Below are positions 21,899-33,529 of a DNA stretch of 64,000 bases, piece by piece; within the stretch, counting starts at the first letter, position 1; each line of letters starts with the position of its first letter. The notes below the pieces were generated by a model that had not been told where the DNA came from, made no database searches, and saw only the letters and a list, made by a program, of their open reading frames with translations. Source of the DNA: Lytechinus pictus (Eukaryota; Echinodermata; Echinoidea; Temnopleuroida; Toxopneustidae); contig NC_087254.1 of NCBI RefSeq assembly GCF_037042905.1, forward strand, positions 9,471,103 through 9,535,102, in the 5' to 3' direction. The translations under genes were made by a program, and so were the position numbers.

Positions 21899-23303
21899 GT
21901 TTATAACTAATCATGTACAGCGAGATCAGCTTTTCTCAATTAATCTGGATGTCGTGTTATGGACTAAGGCTGGCTCTGTGACCACACGCATCAACTATTT
22001 TTGTAATAACTATCTACTGTATCTACAAAACCGCCTATCAGTGAATTCCATCCAACTTATTCCCGCTTGCTGTGTTGTAGTGTTTTTTTTTCTTCTGGAT
22101 ATTGACACTCTACACTCATTATTACTGCAGTATTCCAGCAATGACACAATTACAGACCGAGTTCACATATATTTTGCTGCACTGCAAAGCTTTTCTCCCA
22201 TGTCAGCCCCCCCCCCCCCCCCCCGTCTCGTCCCCGGCCCCATCACCGAGTGACGCCCTCACACCACCAACCCACATCAAAATTTGATTAAAACCGCTCT
22301 ATGATTTCACAGTTCACTTGCTTAAAGGCATTCATAAATTCTATTTCACGCTGTGTGTCACCACACAGTATATACCTGTCGTTCTTGTATTCCATGTTTT
22401 ACCCAGCAATCCGCAGGTGGACATAATTATTCACAAACACATTTTGCATTTGAAACAGTTGTCATCATGTTACCTTTGATTTTCAATGGGTGGTTTTCTC
22501 ACCTTGCAATCAATGCCTTGAAGTGCGTTTTAGTACTGTATATTCTATGCCACAACTATTCCATCCACTTTTGTGAAAAAAAGTTTTTATCTTGCGATAT
22601 GCAATTATTCTGTCCATTCGTGTATTACCTCGACTATTTATAACAAATACAATCATCTAAATCTTGATATATTCAGGAAAAGTGTTTTTAAAATTTCAAA
22701 CATGGATTGATACAAATGAAAATATAAACAAAGATCATTAATCAGACTTGATGTATACTGATGATCTAAAAATAAAAGCTATAATCATGATAAAAATTGA
22801 AATTGGCTGCAGTGAACAAGTATTGAGATGAAGCTCTTGTCCAGAAGTCAAGTCACGACAAATGGGTCAAAGTATTTGCACTGATGTCAGAACAGTGACA
22901 TTGTCAAGAAGATTGTTTTTTTTTTCTTCAGTTTTTCCTCCACTTTTTTCTTGTATTGTCGAGATTAATATTTTGTGGTATGCATGTCTTGAAGTAATCA
23001 CATGATAATAACATTTTTTTTCGTTTGTTTGGCTATTTATAACAAGGTCTAAAAGAAAACTTGAAGTGCAATTCTCTTTATATGTGAAACATAACCTGAC
23101 GCTCGATGTAATATTTCTCAATTCTTCTGTTTCTTATGATTCCTCCTGTTTCCAGTGATGACTGAATTGTGTAATGCTTGCAGTGCAAAAATGGCAAAAT
23201 AAAATATGACTGAGCTAATAATAATAACCATATTTCGTCTCATTTGTTTCTTCAAATAATTCATTTATTATCATTTAAAAAAAAACTTTTCCCTGAGTAA
23301 GAT
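21899..23303. other. FoxJ1 downstream region, no gene
   Basis: AT-rich, with a C-run at 22207-22224. It may include distal FoxJ1 3' UTR. No exon is recognised. Confidence 0.55.
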
Positions 23304-23468
23304 CTGGGCCCCGTTACACAAAGGTTAGCGAATAATCGCTAGATGAAATGGACAATCAAGACAATATTGTTGCATGTGTAATTTGCTCAGTAGACTGTCT
23401 GTGAACCAATCAGAATTGATCTTTCAAGTATAGCGATTAATCGCTAACCTTTGTGTTACGAGGCCCTG
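23304..23468. repeat. inverted-repeat MITE, GTTACACAAAGG family
   Basis: The left GGGCCCCGTTACACAAAGG and the right CCTTTGTGTTACGAGGCCC are inverted copies; the arms extend to TTAGCGA. A relative lies at 63206-63342. Confidence 0.75.
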
Positions 23469-23826
23469 ATGTTATAATTCGCAGGTGTGGCTGTGACGTA
23501 CATGAATGTGTGTTGTGAGGGGTTAGGGATGGGGGGGGGGGGTCGAGTGCTAGGGCCTATCATGTATATACGGCCAAGTATATACATACATGATATACCC
23601 AGTGTGTATTTCTTATATGGGGAAAGGACGATATAGTGGCAGGGACTGGACGGAAGAGAGAGTGTGTGAGAGAGAAAGAGGGGGAGGGGTAGTGTGGGGG
23701 GCGTTTATGATGAGAGAGAGGGTGTTAAGAAAAAAAAAAGTCGTGAATATGAGATGTAGACATGGAAGATAGAGGGAGAGGGGGAGGACTGGTGACCTTA
23801 GAACAAGCTAAAGTATGGAATGGGGG

Positions 23827-23992
23827 TCTATATATCAAGACCTTGAAAAAAAATAATATACATCATTAGATTTTCAGCATAAATACTCATTACTTTTTTA
23901 ATGACACACGTTATTAATACTGCATGGGAGTGAAAGTCATCATTTTAAATGTCACGTAGATAGTTTTCTTTGTAAATTAGCAATTTGAGACT
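23827..23992 (-). mobile_element. short retroposon with a GATA-type tail, copy 1
   Basis: AAGTATGGAATGGGGG is duplicated exactly on both sides (23811-23826 and 23993-24008). This 16-bp target duplication is typical of target-primed retroposition. The body is nearly identical to 29869-30019. The plus-strand left end is TATATATC, that is a short GATA-like tail if the element reads on the minus strand. Confidence 0.7.
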
Positions 23993-24008
23993 AAGTATGG
24001 AATGGGGG

Positions 24009-25060
24009 AGAGGAAGAGAAGGGAAGCCAAAACGGAATGAAGAAAAATTCACAAGAGGTAACAAAAAAATGGGTAAAATGAATAGAGAGATAATAAAAAG
24101 CAACACATAATGCGGATTATTAAACGAAACCCCCTTTTAAAGGATGGGAATGGGTAGAGTTCCTGACCCCCTACTACGGCTTCGGAAGTGATGCCATCAA
24201 TATTACCCCCCCCCCCCACATGCTTTCAGAAGGGCATCCAGCAAACTCGTACCCATTGTCACAGAAAAGAAAGCGAGCACGTTAATCCCTTAATTGCAGA
24301 GTACTGTTCGGGTAACATAAACTACCCGTCAATAAAATCTTGGAAAATGCTAAAAAGACAACATATGACATTTCAGGGAAATTAATGCATGAGCAATTAT
24401 GGGACAGGGGGTGGGGGCATTAGGTCTGATAGTGCAACAAGGGGTAGGGAAGTTCGCCAGTAAATGAGATACCAAAATAACGCCTATGAAAGGGCGGCGA
24501 TAATAATTGTCATAGCGGTTGCTCTAGATAGACGTGTATCATGTTGCGATGATAATGATCAATGTGAGTATCTCGCAAATATAATGGTGGTTTCTTGTTT
24601 GAATTTACACTCTCTTCTAATCAGCATCACATCCATTTCAATTTTCGATCAAGCATTAATGAATAATTTTGCTACACAGCATAATCATGGCCCCTTCTCG
24701 TTTAGCCCCTCACCAATGTTTTGATCTCTCCCATCGGCTCTCTATAGTACTTTCCTCTTGTTGAAGGGCAAGTCCACCCCAACAAAAAGTTGATTTGAAT
24801 TTAAAAAAAAAATCCAACAAGCATAACACTGAAAATTTCATCAAAATCGGATGTAAAATAAGAAAGTTGTGACATTTTAAACCCAATTTCAACCCCATTT
24901 TTGTTTCTTTCCCCAGACCCCTCTCCCATTTCTATATATCGTGTCTATAGTTCTATCATGACAATTACTCTGATAATTATAATCATGATGACCTTTTGTC
25001 TTGAAATATCTATATAATTGACTTCTCTGAACTAACGTCATGAACGTGTTATTAAATTAC
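24009..25060. other. no gene; fragment of a dispersed family near 24765-24890
   Basis: 24765-24890 is one arm of the CAAGTCCACCCCAACAAAAA family, seen complete at 56585-57169. A C-run lies at 24206-24220. Nothing else is recognised. Confidence 0.55.
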
Positions 25061-25069
25061 CCACTGTCT

Positions 25070-25264
25070 TGTCAGGCCATCTCACCAACTCTTCTTTCGT
25101 AATTATAGTAATCTGGGAAGATTTTCATCTGACAGACAAGTTGTCAGGTCTGACAACTTTCCTTGAGAATGATTGGCTGAGAGTCACTGTTACCATAGTA
25201 ACTCTCGGATTTAAACAGTATACTTGTCGGATAAACGTCTGACAAGCCCTTTCATGAAACGCCC
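25070..25264. repeat. inverted-repeat element containing an X-box-like site
   Basis: CTTGTCAG and CTGACAAG ends enclose a foldback-like sequence with GTTACCATAGTAAC at 25189-25202, which fits the RFX X-box pattern. The end GTTTCATGAAA-like motif on the reverse strand is typical of dispersed elements. Confidence 0.5.
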
Positions 25265-25265
25265 C

Positions 25266-26520
25266 CTGGTCTGGTGGGGGCGTCGTGGACTATAGTGGTT
25301 ATGATTCCCGTCTTTCAATCTGAGGGACGTGGGGTCGATTCCCAGCCATGGTGTCTTTTCATTCTGCAAGAAATTTACCCACATTGTGCTGCACTCAACC
25401 CAGGTGAGGTGAATGGGTAACCGGTAGGAAGAAATTCCTCGAATGCCAGAGCACCTTTAGGCAGCATGGCTATACAGTGCGTATAAAAAAAAAGTTTACA
25501 CTTTGAAAAAGCCCTGGGAATTAAAAAATATGCAACATGTGGGTAATTTTTTCACATATAATCTTGGGTTTGGGTCTCATCTATCCAATAAAAGTAAAAG
25601 TTTTGACAAAATTTTACACTTGAGTGAGCACTGTCCATTTGTGTAAAGCTCACAGAAATCCGTTTGCGCAGAAATGCTCGTTTTCACGCTGTGTCAAGTG
25701 GAAAGGGCGAAATCAAACTTACCCTGCGAAACAATTCTCATACATTTCCCTTGCACTTTTAGTCAAGCATTTTGTAACAATTTTGCCACCCAAATTGAAA
25801 TTTCAACACTTAGTAAGCACAACTTTTACCCTTTTTGTGTCAGCTGGATCTGAGGATATTACTGAATCTGAACAAAAGTTTATATCAGACATCTCCAACA
25901 TTTTTTCACTAAGTTTTTATCATTTAAAGTGGGTTTACATTTCATGTTTGATTTAATACTTGATTCTCCACACTTTTCCCCAAGTTTGACAATGATTAAC
26001 AAAATGAAAATCAAGCCTAAGCCATTTCATGTAAATCACAGCTCAGTGTAAAGCTATCAATATCGTCACGATGGCCTCGGTGTGTGGGGAGTGGGGTGGG
26101 CGCAATGCACTCTTCGAAAAGTTTTGGGCAAGGAAACAAGTTAAAAAGGTAAAAGATATCTTCAAATCAATTTTACTAGCTAAATTCCACGTGTTCTTCA
26201 TGATTAAGGTCTACTTTTATTCGCATAACTATTTCAAAGTTCTGCACAAATCCTTTTTCCCAAAATTTTTAAAAGTATGTGGTGCTCACTCAAGCGGAAA
26301 TATTTTTCGACAGTTATATCGTAATTTGCTTAAATGGATCTGTACCAATGTTAAAATGTGGAAAAGTCTTCAGAATGTTACAAATATACAATTTTACAGG
26401 ATTTTATCTAAGTGTAAACTTTTTATTGATACGCACTGTATAGCCGGGTAATTATGATAACATTATTGTAATGCGCAGTTGAGTATAATTATACAAATGG
26501 AAATTGCGCGATATAAACAA
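25266..26520 (+). mobile_element. tRNA-headed SINE split by a later insertion
   Basis: The left part (25266-25472) has a tRNA-like head with an A-box region TGGACTATAGTGG and B box GGTCGATTCCC (25333-25343), then the shared GGGTAACCGGTAGGAAG body. After the insertion 25475-26438 the SINE resumes at about 26441 with its AT-rich 3' part (GCGCGATATAAA). Confidence 0.65.
25475..26438. mobile_element. non-autonomous mariner/Tc1-like element
   Basis: Inverted ends of about 30 bp: CAGTGCGTATAAAAAAAAAG at the left, complement ending CGCACTG at the right, including the AAGTTTACACTT segment. TA lies directly outside both ends (25473-25474, 26439-26440). The 964 bp interior has open frames of 110 and 126 codons, but no transposase catalytic motifs that I can recognise. 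Confidence 0.75.
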
Positions 26521-26656
26521 TTATCAATAATACACACTTTCTCTATCACTCCTTTCCCCTAATCTTTTGCATTCCTCTCCCTATCTCTTTCTATCCATTT
26601 TGCCATTTCCCTCTTATTACTAATTACTTATTACCTCTACATTTTTTTCGATTTTA

Positions 26657-26966
26657 AAGGGTAAGTTTACCCTGAAGAAAAGTTTGTTATAAAAATAGAA
26701 AAAAAAATGATAAAAATATTGGTTTTATGAAAATCCATTAAAGATTAAGGAAGTTATTCGAATTTTAAATTGCGGATTTGAGACGTCAATAACTAACAGC
26801 TGTTCCGTATGTAATATAAAATGCACAAATTTCAATATTTTAATGGTTAGTTGTGACTTATTTTGTTTATTTTTTCAGGAACATTCATTTTCAGGATTTT
26901 TATCAAACCTTTGGCAATATTCATTGTTTTTTCTATTTTTAAAATTAACTTTTGCCATGGTGAACT
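26657..26966. repeat. fragment of a TTAAAGGGTAAGTTTACCC family
   Basis: Related to sequence at about 59930-60290 (shared AATATAAAATGCACAAATTT-like block). The right terminus is not clear. Confidence 0.5.
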
Positions 26967-27740
26967 TTAAAGGGGAATCCAACCCAACTAAAACTTGTTT
27001 TTGTAAGGAAAAGAAAAATCAGACAAGTTGATAGGTGAACGTTTGAATAATATTGGGAAAAAAAACAAGAAAGTTATGAATTTTTAAAAGTTGTAAATAT
27101 TGGTAATCACTACACTCTAAAAAACGAAGTGCTAATTCAGCTCTTAAAGAGCGTGTATAGTGACTGCACTTCGGAGTGCTGATTTTTTAGTTCAAATTTG
27201 AACGAGAAAATCAGCACTCCGAAGTTCAGTCACTATACACGCTCCTTAAGAGCTAAATTAGCACTCCAGTTTTTAGAGTGTAGCTATACCCATGGAGACT
27301 TCAAATTGGCCGCATATGGAATGTCATAGTGATGTAAGGCAAGGACTACTCTTCCATGTACTCCAATACATATTATGGCTAAAATGTCATTTTTCCCTAA
27401 AGTTTTATTTCAAATAATACTTTTCTTGCATGAGGACATAAAACATTATACCTGGGTTATATTTAGATTACTGCCCCAGGGGAATGGGTACTTAGGAGAA
27501 AACCACAAATCCCTGATAATAAAGTACATGGCCTATGGGAAAGTTGTCCTTGCCCTTTGTCATAATTTACTTACCCAGTTGCCAATTTGAAATCTACATA
27601 TTATTAGTGATCTCAATATTAAAGCAGCTATAACTTTCTTATTGCTTGTCCGATTTCTTTCAAACTTTCACCATTCTGTTTAATTTATTTTTCTCCTTCC
27701 CAACACAACATTTGATGGCCAAGGCTGGATTCCCCTTTAA
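26967..27740. mobile_element. TTAA-flanked inverted-repeat element, containing a nested MITE
   Basis: TTAAAGGGGAATCCAACC at the left and GGCTGGATTCCCCTTTAA at the right. TTAA at both ends suggests a piggyBac-like target. It contains the palindromic element 27110-27283. Confidence 0.65.
27110..27283. mobile_element. 174-bp near-perfect palindromic MITE
   Basis: Ends CTACACTCTAAAAAA and TTTTTAGAGTGTAG. The two halves mirror each other through GGAGTGCTGATTTT and AAAATCAGCACTCC, with a TTCAAATTTGAA centre. No transposase. Confidence 0.85.
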
Positions 27741-27996
27741 CCAGGTTGATTTATGTATTTCTTTCTCTCTATCTCTCTCTCTCTTTCTATTCGTCCCTCT
27801 CACTTTACACCATCTAAAGTTACGTTTGAGTACAAAATAAATTATACTTTAAGGCGCGTGTTTAAAAATTGATGCACGCCCGCTAAAAATCCTGAATTGC
27901 ACCCAGCCATATATCTCATTTGAAAGGACTGGTAATGGCAGGAGTAATCAGGTGATAGTTCATTACCACAGTCTCATTAATATTTCACCTTAATAC

Positions 27997-28153
27997 CTCG
28001 GTCACATTTGCTCTACGGCGGCCGTAAGGCAAGTCGAAAACAGCCGTTTCAAAATGTTTGTACCAGCTACATAATAGTGGGGTTTGCATAAAAATGAATA
28101 AAACGGCTGTTTTCGACTCGCCGTACGGTCGCCGTAGAGCAAATGTGACCGAG
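27997..28153. mobile_element. 157-bp inverted-repeat MITE
   Basis: CTCGGTCACATTTGCTCTAC at the left and its complement at the right; the arms continue through the GTCGAAAACAGCCGTTT region. Confidence 0.85.
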
Positions 28154-28368
28154 ACATTATACCTTTCATTACGATCGTGACTTGTCTCCTGTACTTGACA
28201 TGCGTGGAAATGAGACGGGACCGAGAGGAGACATACAACCTGATGAGAATAGCAAAAAAATGAAGGAAGAGAGTTGAAGGAGAGACCAAGGGGTGAGAAT
28301 GATGAGGAGGCAATGTATATTTGAAAAGAAACGACCAAAGCCTATATTCGTTTGATTGTATTTGGGGA

Positions 28369-29222
28369 GTAGGGGAAGGCGGGGTAAGTTGAGCATAGGG
28401 GCAAGTTGAGCCACCACCCCCAGGCCAATAATGAATGAGTCAGACATTGTGGTGGTGTCATGTATTGATGACCCATTACATAACCCTTAACCCCGCCACA
28501 TTGTTTTCAACTTTGAAATAAAAAACACTTTTTAGAGGGAAAAATACAAATTTCAGCCCCAAAAAGTAAAAAATGGTCTGAAATCGATCAGTGTCTTTTA
28601 CTTACACACGTCTTCAAATATAATAAAGAAATAAGAACAATATTGTTAGTCCAGGTATGGATTCTCATTCTTGTCATAGTATTTTATATGATGAATGCAT
28701 AAGAAATGTATGGATGTGAAAATATCGCATTAAGTTCGGACTGAGGTTATTTAAGCCAGCCAACATGGGGCAAGTTGAGCCATGGTAATTCTTATGGTAA
28801 TGTATAATAAAATAACAAGCAAACCTTAAAAGTCATTGATATGCAGGCAGAAAGGAGCAAATTCACATGACAGTTCTTTTACTTTTAGAGGATGTTAGTA
28901 TTTACAGAGAATTAGCAAGTGAAAGGACTTTAAATAAAAAATTGACATGCTGGTTCTTCCCTCATAGTTTTTGTGGCTCAACTTACCCCAAAAGGTGGCA
29001 CAACTTACCCCACAGATGGGGCAAGTTGAGCCATTTGACATTGTTTTTTTTCAAAGGTCACAATGACTTTCAGTGTGGCGGTAAAACGTTATATATTGGT
29101 GAAAAAAAAATCCCAAGAATCAAATTTAAAGGCAAGGTACTTATTTCTATAATATTATTAGTTATATCAATTCTAACATGCAAAATGCAGAAAGTGTCAC
29201 AACTTACCCCGCCTTCCCCTAC
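28369..29222. mobile_element. DNA element with GTAGGGGAAGGCGGGGTAAG ends
   Basis: 25-bp inverted termini enclose 854 bp. GGGGCAAGTTGAGCC and its complement GGCTCAACTTACCCC recur several times inside (28402, 28769, 28977, 29018), so the end motif is also dispersed internally. There is no transposase. Confidence 0.75.
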
Positions 29223-29229
29223 ATGTCTT

Positions 29230-29611
29230 AATCAATTATTCAATTAATCAATCGACCAATCAATAACATAATAAATCGTAAACTCACTCAATCACTCACT
29301 CACTCAATCAATCCATCAATCAATCAATCAATTAATAAATCAATCGATCAATCAATCAATCATTCATTCAGTCAATCAATCAATCAATCAATCATTTCAA
29401 CTCAATTCAATTCAATTTATATTTTCATTCTTCAACATAATACAAATAAGTACAAGATAAATTAATTCAATTTAAATAAAAGCATGAACAAAATTCAACA
29501 TTGAATAAATACATATTCAATAAGTGATTGATATTCAATAAGTGATTGATATTCAAATTAGCAATCAATCAATCAATCATTCAGTCATTAATAAAATCAA
29601 TCAATCATTCA
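29230..29611. repeat. (TCAA)n-type tetranucleotide repeats
   Basis: Degenerate TCAA/TCAT repeats at 29230-29400 and again at 29560-29611. Confidence 0.8.
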
Positions 29612-29868
<257 letters not shown>

Positions 29869-30019
29869 AGACCTTGAAAAAATAATATACATCATTAGAT
29901 TTTCAGCATAAATATTCATGACTTTTTAATGACACACGTTATTAATACTGTATGGGAGTGAAGGTCATCATTTTAAGTGTCACGTAGATAGTTTTCTTTG
30001 TAAATTAGCAATTTGAGAC
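29869..30019 (-). mobile_element. short retroposon with a GATA tail, copy 2
   Basis: Nearly identical to 23837-23992 (AAGACCTTGAAAAA to CAATTTGAGACT). No target duplication was found, perhaps because its left side is lost in the microsatellite. Confidence 0.65.
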
Positions 30020-31250
30020 TTATTTAGGTGGTTAAAATAATGACTGTTAAAATAACCATAGAGGATTATAGAAAAAATTAGTTTGGTTTTCAACCCGTTA
30101 AAGCAATTATTGTCTACAACAAATGGCACAATAAGCAGAACTTAATCATGCAATTTCGAGGATTGTTAACCATCTTGACGGGGCAGGGTGGGTCAAGGGT
30201 TGACTTTGGTGGGGGAGGGGGTGCGGCGATTGATGTAACGAATACTCTTCCAAGGAGAAAGGGTGAAAATAACAGATCACCACGATAGACATGAAAGAAG
30301 CATTTGGCAAAAAAGGAGAAAAAATGACAAGCGAAGAAAAAAAAGAAAAAAAGAGGGGGTACATGGGGGCTAAGGTTCCATCGGAACCCTGATGTGGGAT
30401 TTTGTTTTCTTTTTGAACATATACAAACAAACAAAATAAATTGAAACTACAAAGGCTTTAACGGAGCCAACAATTAAAGGGTTTTTAAATAAGGAAAATG
30501 ACAACAGCAAATTTGGCAATATCTTAAGAAATAGCTCCTCCTAGAGCAAGACCAACGGAAATGAACATAGTGTGGATTTACTTCATTATATAGTTTTGGG
30601 AGTTTAAATATTGTAAGAAATTTCACAAATTGACGGATTCGAAAACACTTTCATTTACAGAAATAGAATTGTAGAATTTATTGGGGGAGCAGGAAGGAAT
30701 GACATCTTTCCCCGCGCGAAGCGCAGAAGCAAATTCGACATTTCATTATGAAATGCTGGAAGAAAGAGGACGAGCTGAATAAAAAAAAAACATAATGGTA
30801 ATTGACTATTTGATTGGGTCATTTTTCCTGAGATTAGATGAAAGTGAATTGTCTTCTCATAAAAGTGTGTGTGTGTGTGGGGGGGGGGTGCTGCCCTAAA
30901 GCCCTTTCCACTCCCACAACTCCGCGTGATCTGCTACACTTATTAGTAGTTTGACGATGTATTAGCTTGATGACAAGATCAATATCGGGCGGGTTTAACG
31001 TGTCATCTATGATCACTATTTAATATGCCCATTCTGTTGAATGAGCATTATTTGCATGCTAATGAATTGTGTGTTCTTAACAGCCCATGCCAAATAGGCC
31101 TATTTGCCGAGTAATTCAAATTTTCATGAGGATGTTTCTTTCATGCGAACTTTTGTTTTAATGAGGTAGGCATATGCCTTCCTTTGGTGACGAATGAGCT
31201 ACACTAAATGGCATACACTGTGGTGTTACCCGGTGCACGTAGAGTCATAA
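30020..31250. other. no gene recognised
   Basis: AT-rich, with an A-rich patch at 30310-30357, a GT/G run at 30864-30888 and a CCCCGCGCGAAGCGCAG remnant at 30711. No exon is recognised. Confidence 0.55.
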
Positions 31251-31251
31251 G

Positions 31252-31690
31252 GGAGTTTCCGCAACACTACGCAGACGCATTCTGGAACGTTGAGAATCTA
31301 TTGTCAAAAGCTCTTCATGACAAAGAAGCCTTTGGCGAAAATCGGTGAATCAAAACAGCAGTGTCGTCCTGTACTGACCGCACAGAAACGTTGTTAGCGC
31401 TAACAATACGCTAACAGAGGCTTGTTACAACCGGTAATGTGGCAGCGATGCCTAATGTTACAACGATGCATTACTGTCACATTGAAATCAATGTTTTGAC
31501 TTCACAATCCGAAAGATGTGACTGGGCTTACTGATAGCGCACTGTTAGGCTAACAACGTTTCTGTGCAGCCGGCGCTGGACTATGGACAAACGACATAAA
31601 TTTGCGATTTTTCGTCAGCTCCGAATCTTAGGACGATCTGCTGGCCCGGTTCACCAATTTTCCTCAAAGGCCTCTCAGCTGTTCATTCTC
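31252..31690. repeat. foldback element, family A copy 2, with a nested insertion
   Basis: Same arms as 5356-5641, interrupted at 31380-31567 by another element and truncated at the right where a SINE begins. Confidence 0.7.
31380..31567. mobile_element. 188-bp inverted-repeat MITE nested in a foldback element
   Basis: GCACAGAAACGTTGTTAGC at the left; GCTAACAACGTTTCTGTGC at the right. Confidence 0.8.
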
Positions 31691-31691
31691 C

Positions 31692-31885
31692 CCTGATCGG
31701 ACACTCGAGCATTCAAGGAATTCCTTCCTACCGGGTACCCATTTACTACACCTGAGTGGAGAGTGGCAAATGTAGATAAACGCCTTCAAGTTGCCAAAGG
31801 ACGAGAGTGCTGCGGTGGGATTCGAACCCCGGACCTCGTGATTCAAAGTTCGGACACTTATCAACTGATCCACATCACATGTACC
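31692..31885 (-). mobile_element. tRNA-headed SINE, minus strand
   Basis: On the minus strand: a degenerate A-box region, the B box GGGTTCGAATCCCACCGC at about 31815-31833, then the GGGTACCCGGTAGGAAGGAA body. Same superfamily as 44890-45263 and 25266-26520. Confidence 0.65.
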
Positions 31886-33160
31886 TCATTTATCCTAACA
31901 TGCCTAATGTAACTGTAATTAAGATGATCAAGGCTTGAGTTTTAAAAGATGCTGCTCATGCTCACGAGATTGTGCCCCATTATTTTACATAAAGTCACGG
32001 GCGGACCCATTGTCATCTCTAATTATACCCTCGAGGTTCATTATTAGCCAATTGTTCGAGGTTGCTTGCGAATCGCTGTCAAGCAATATTCTGGCGCTTA
32101 ATTATAACGAAATAAGATAGGGAGAGCGAGAAAGATGACCGTGAAAATGAAAAAAAAGAGTGGAAAATAACGTGAAAGAAATATGTGACGGAACGTTCAG
32201 TTTTGGTTTGTCTGCTTGTCAAAAACGTGTATATTCATTATCACTTCTAAATGGGGGGGGGGGGGGGCAAGGGGCAGGGCGGTTCTACTACTGACTACTG
32301 ACCTCATTATGCGTAACACCTAACACCAATTTCTTTAAAAATTGTAAAACTTGAGAGAACTTTAACTTATTTTACAACAAAATTTAATAGTTGTCAGGAT
32401 GTTTCATTATTAATTCAACTTTCAATTTGATGCTGGACTTGCATGGCCTTCTAAATACACATTTGACTCAAGGAATATAAAATAGTAGAAAGCGGTGAAT
32501 ATGTTTTACATTGGAAACGATACATTTCTATTCTTTTCACTTATCTTTCCATGTATTGCAAGGTAATATTGCCTTACTTTTAGGCCGACAAGGAATTGAT
32601 ATCTTTCGCTTGCATCTCGAAAATGATTTAAGAAAATCATAGTAGTCATTATCTGTTATCCCAAAAGACAAGAAATGAAAACGGGTGAGAGGGGCGATAT
32701 AAAGATCTTCCGTGCTAGCACATGGTGTTGCGACATTTGAAATTTCGACGCATAATACTCTATTGCGCTATTGTATACCGAGCGATGTAAACAAGATAGG
32801 AGTATATTGAAACGTTTCGCTCGGGTGCTCGTGGTCGTACACAACGCAGATATATAAAAGATGTCTTGGCTTTTAATCTCATGCAAATGAGCATTGATTA
32901 AGGTAAAGATTATTGCACTCAAGAAGTTCGGCCGGGCCAAGCCGGGGTTTGAAAGGTTTCATTCATCCATGGCGTAGGGGACAGTGGGGATTTGAAAAGA
33001 AAGAAGAGGGATGCTTGGAAAAAATGAAAGTGAATGTAAGAATAGTGACTGGGGAGTGGATGATTGATTGATTTAATACCATTGGTTGAGAAGAAAAGTA
33101 TACTAAATTACGAAAATGCTTAATTGTGATGGTTAGAGGTACATTCTTTAAAAGTTAATT
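31886..33160. other. no gene recognised
   Basis: AT-rich, with a G-run at 32254-32267. The open frames have no recognisable family. Confidence 0.55.
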
Positions 33161-33179
33161 TTGGTGAACATTATCACAT

Positions 33180-33520
33180 CAACATGCACCACCACCACCA
33201 TCACCATAATCATTATCATCAGCAGCAGCAGCAGCAGCACCACCACCACCATCACCACTGTTATCACCGCAACCACCACCATCATAATCATCACCATCAT
33301 GATCATCACCATCATCACCACCATCATCCACCATCACCACTGCAAGCATTACCATTACCACCACAACCTCCATCATCAACATAAACCACCATCACCACTA
33401 AAACCACCACCACCACCTCAAATATCAACACCAAACCTATATTACCACCCCACCATCACAACCACCATCAACATTACCATTTCCAATACCATTTACCATC
33501 ACCATCATCATCATCAATTT
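33180..33520. repeat. CAC/CAT triplet microsatellite
   Basis: A degenerate CAC/CAT/CAG triplet array of about 340 bp. The His- or Thr-rich open frames in it are artefacts. Confidence 0.9.
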
Positions 33521-33529
33521 TTTTTCACT

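Noticed and set aside
25624-26451. Transposase in the mariner-like element
   Set aside because: The 110- and 126-codon frames lack any D,D,D/E spacing or helix-turn-helix that I can recognise.
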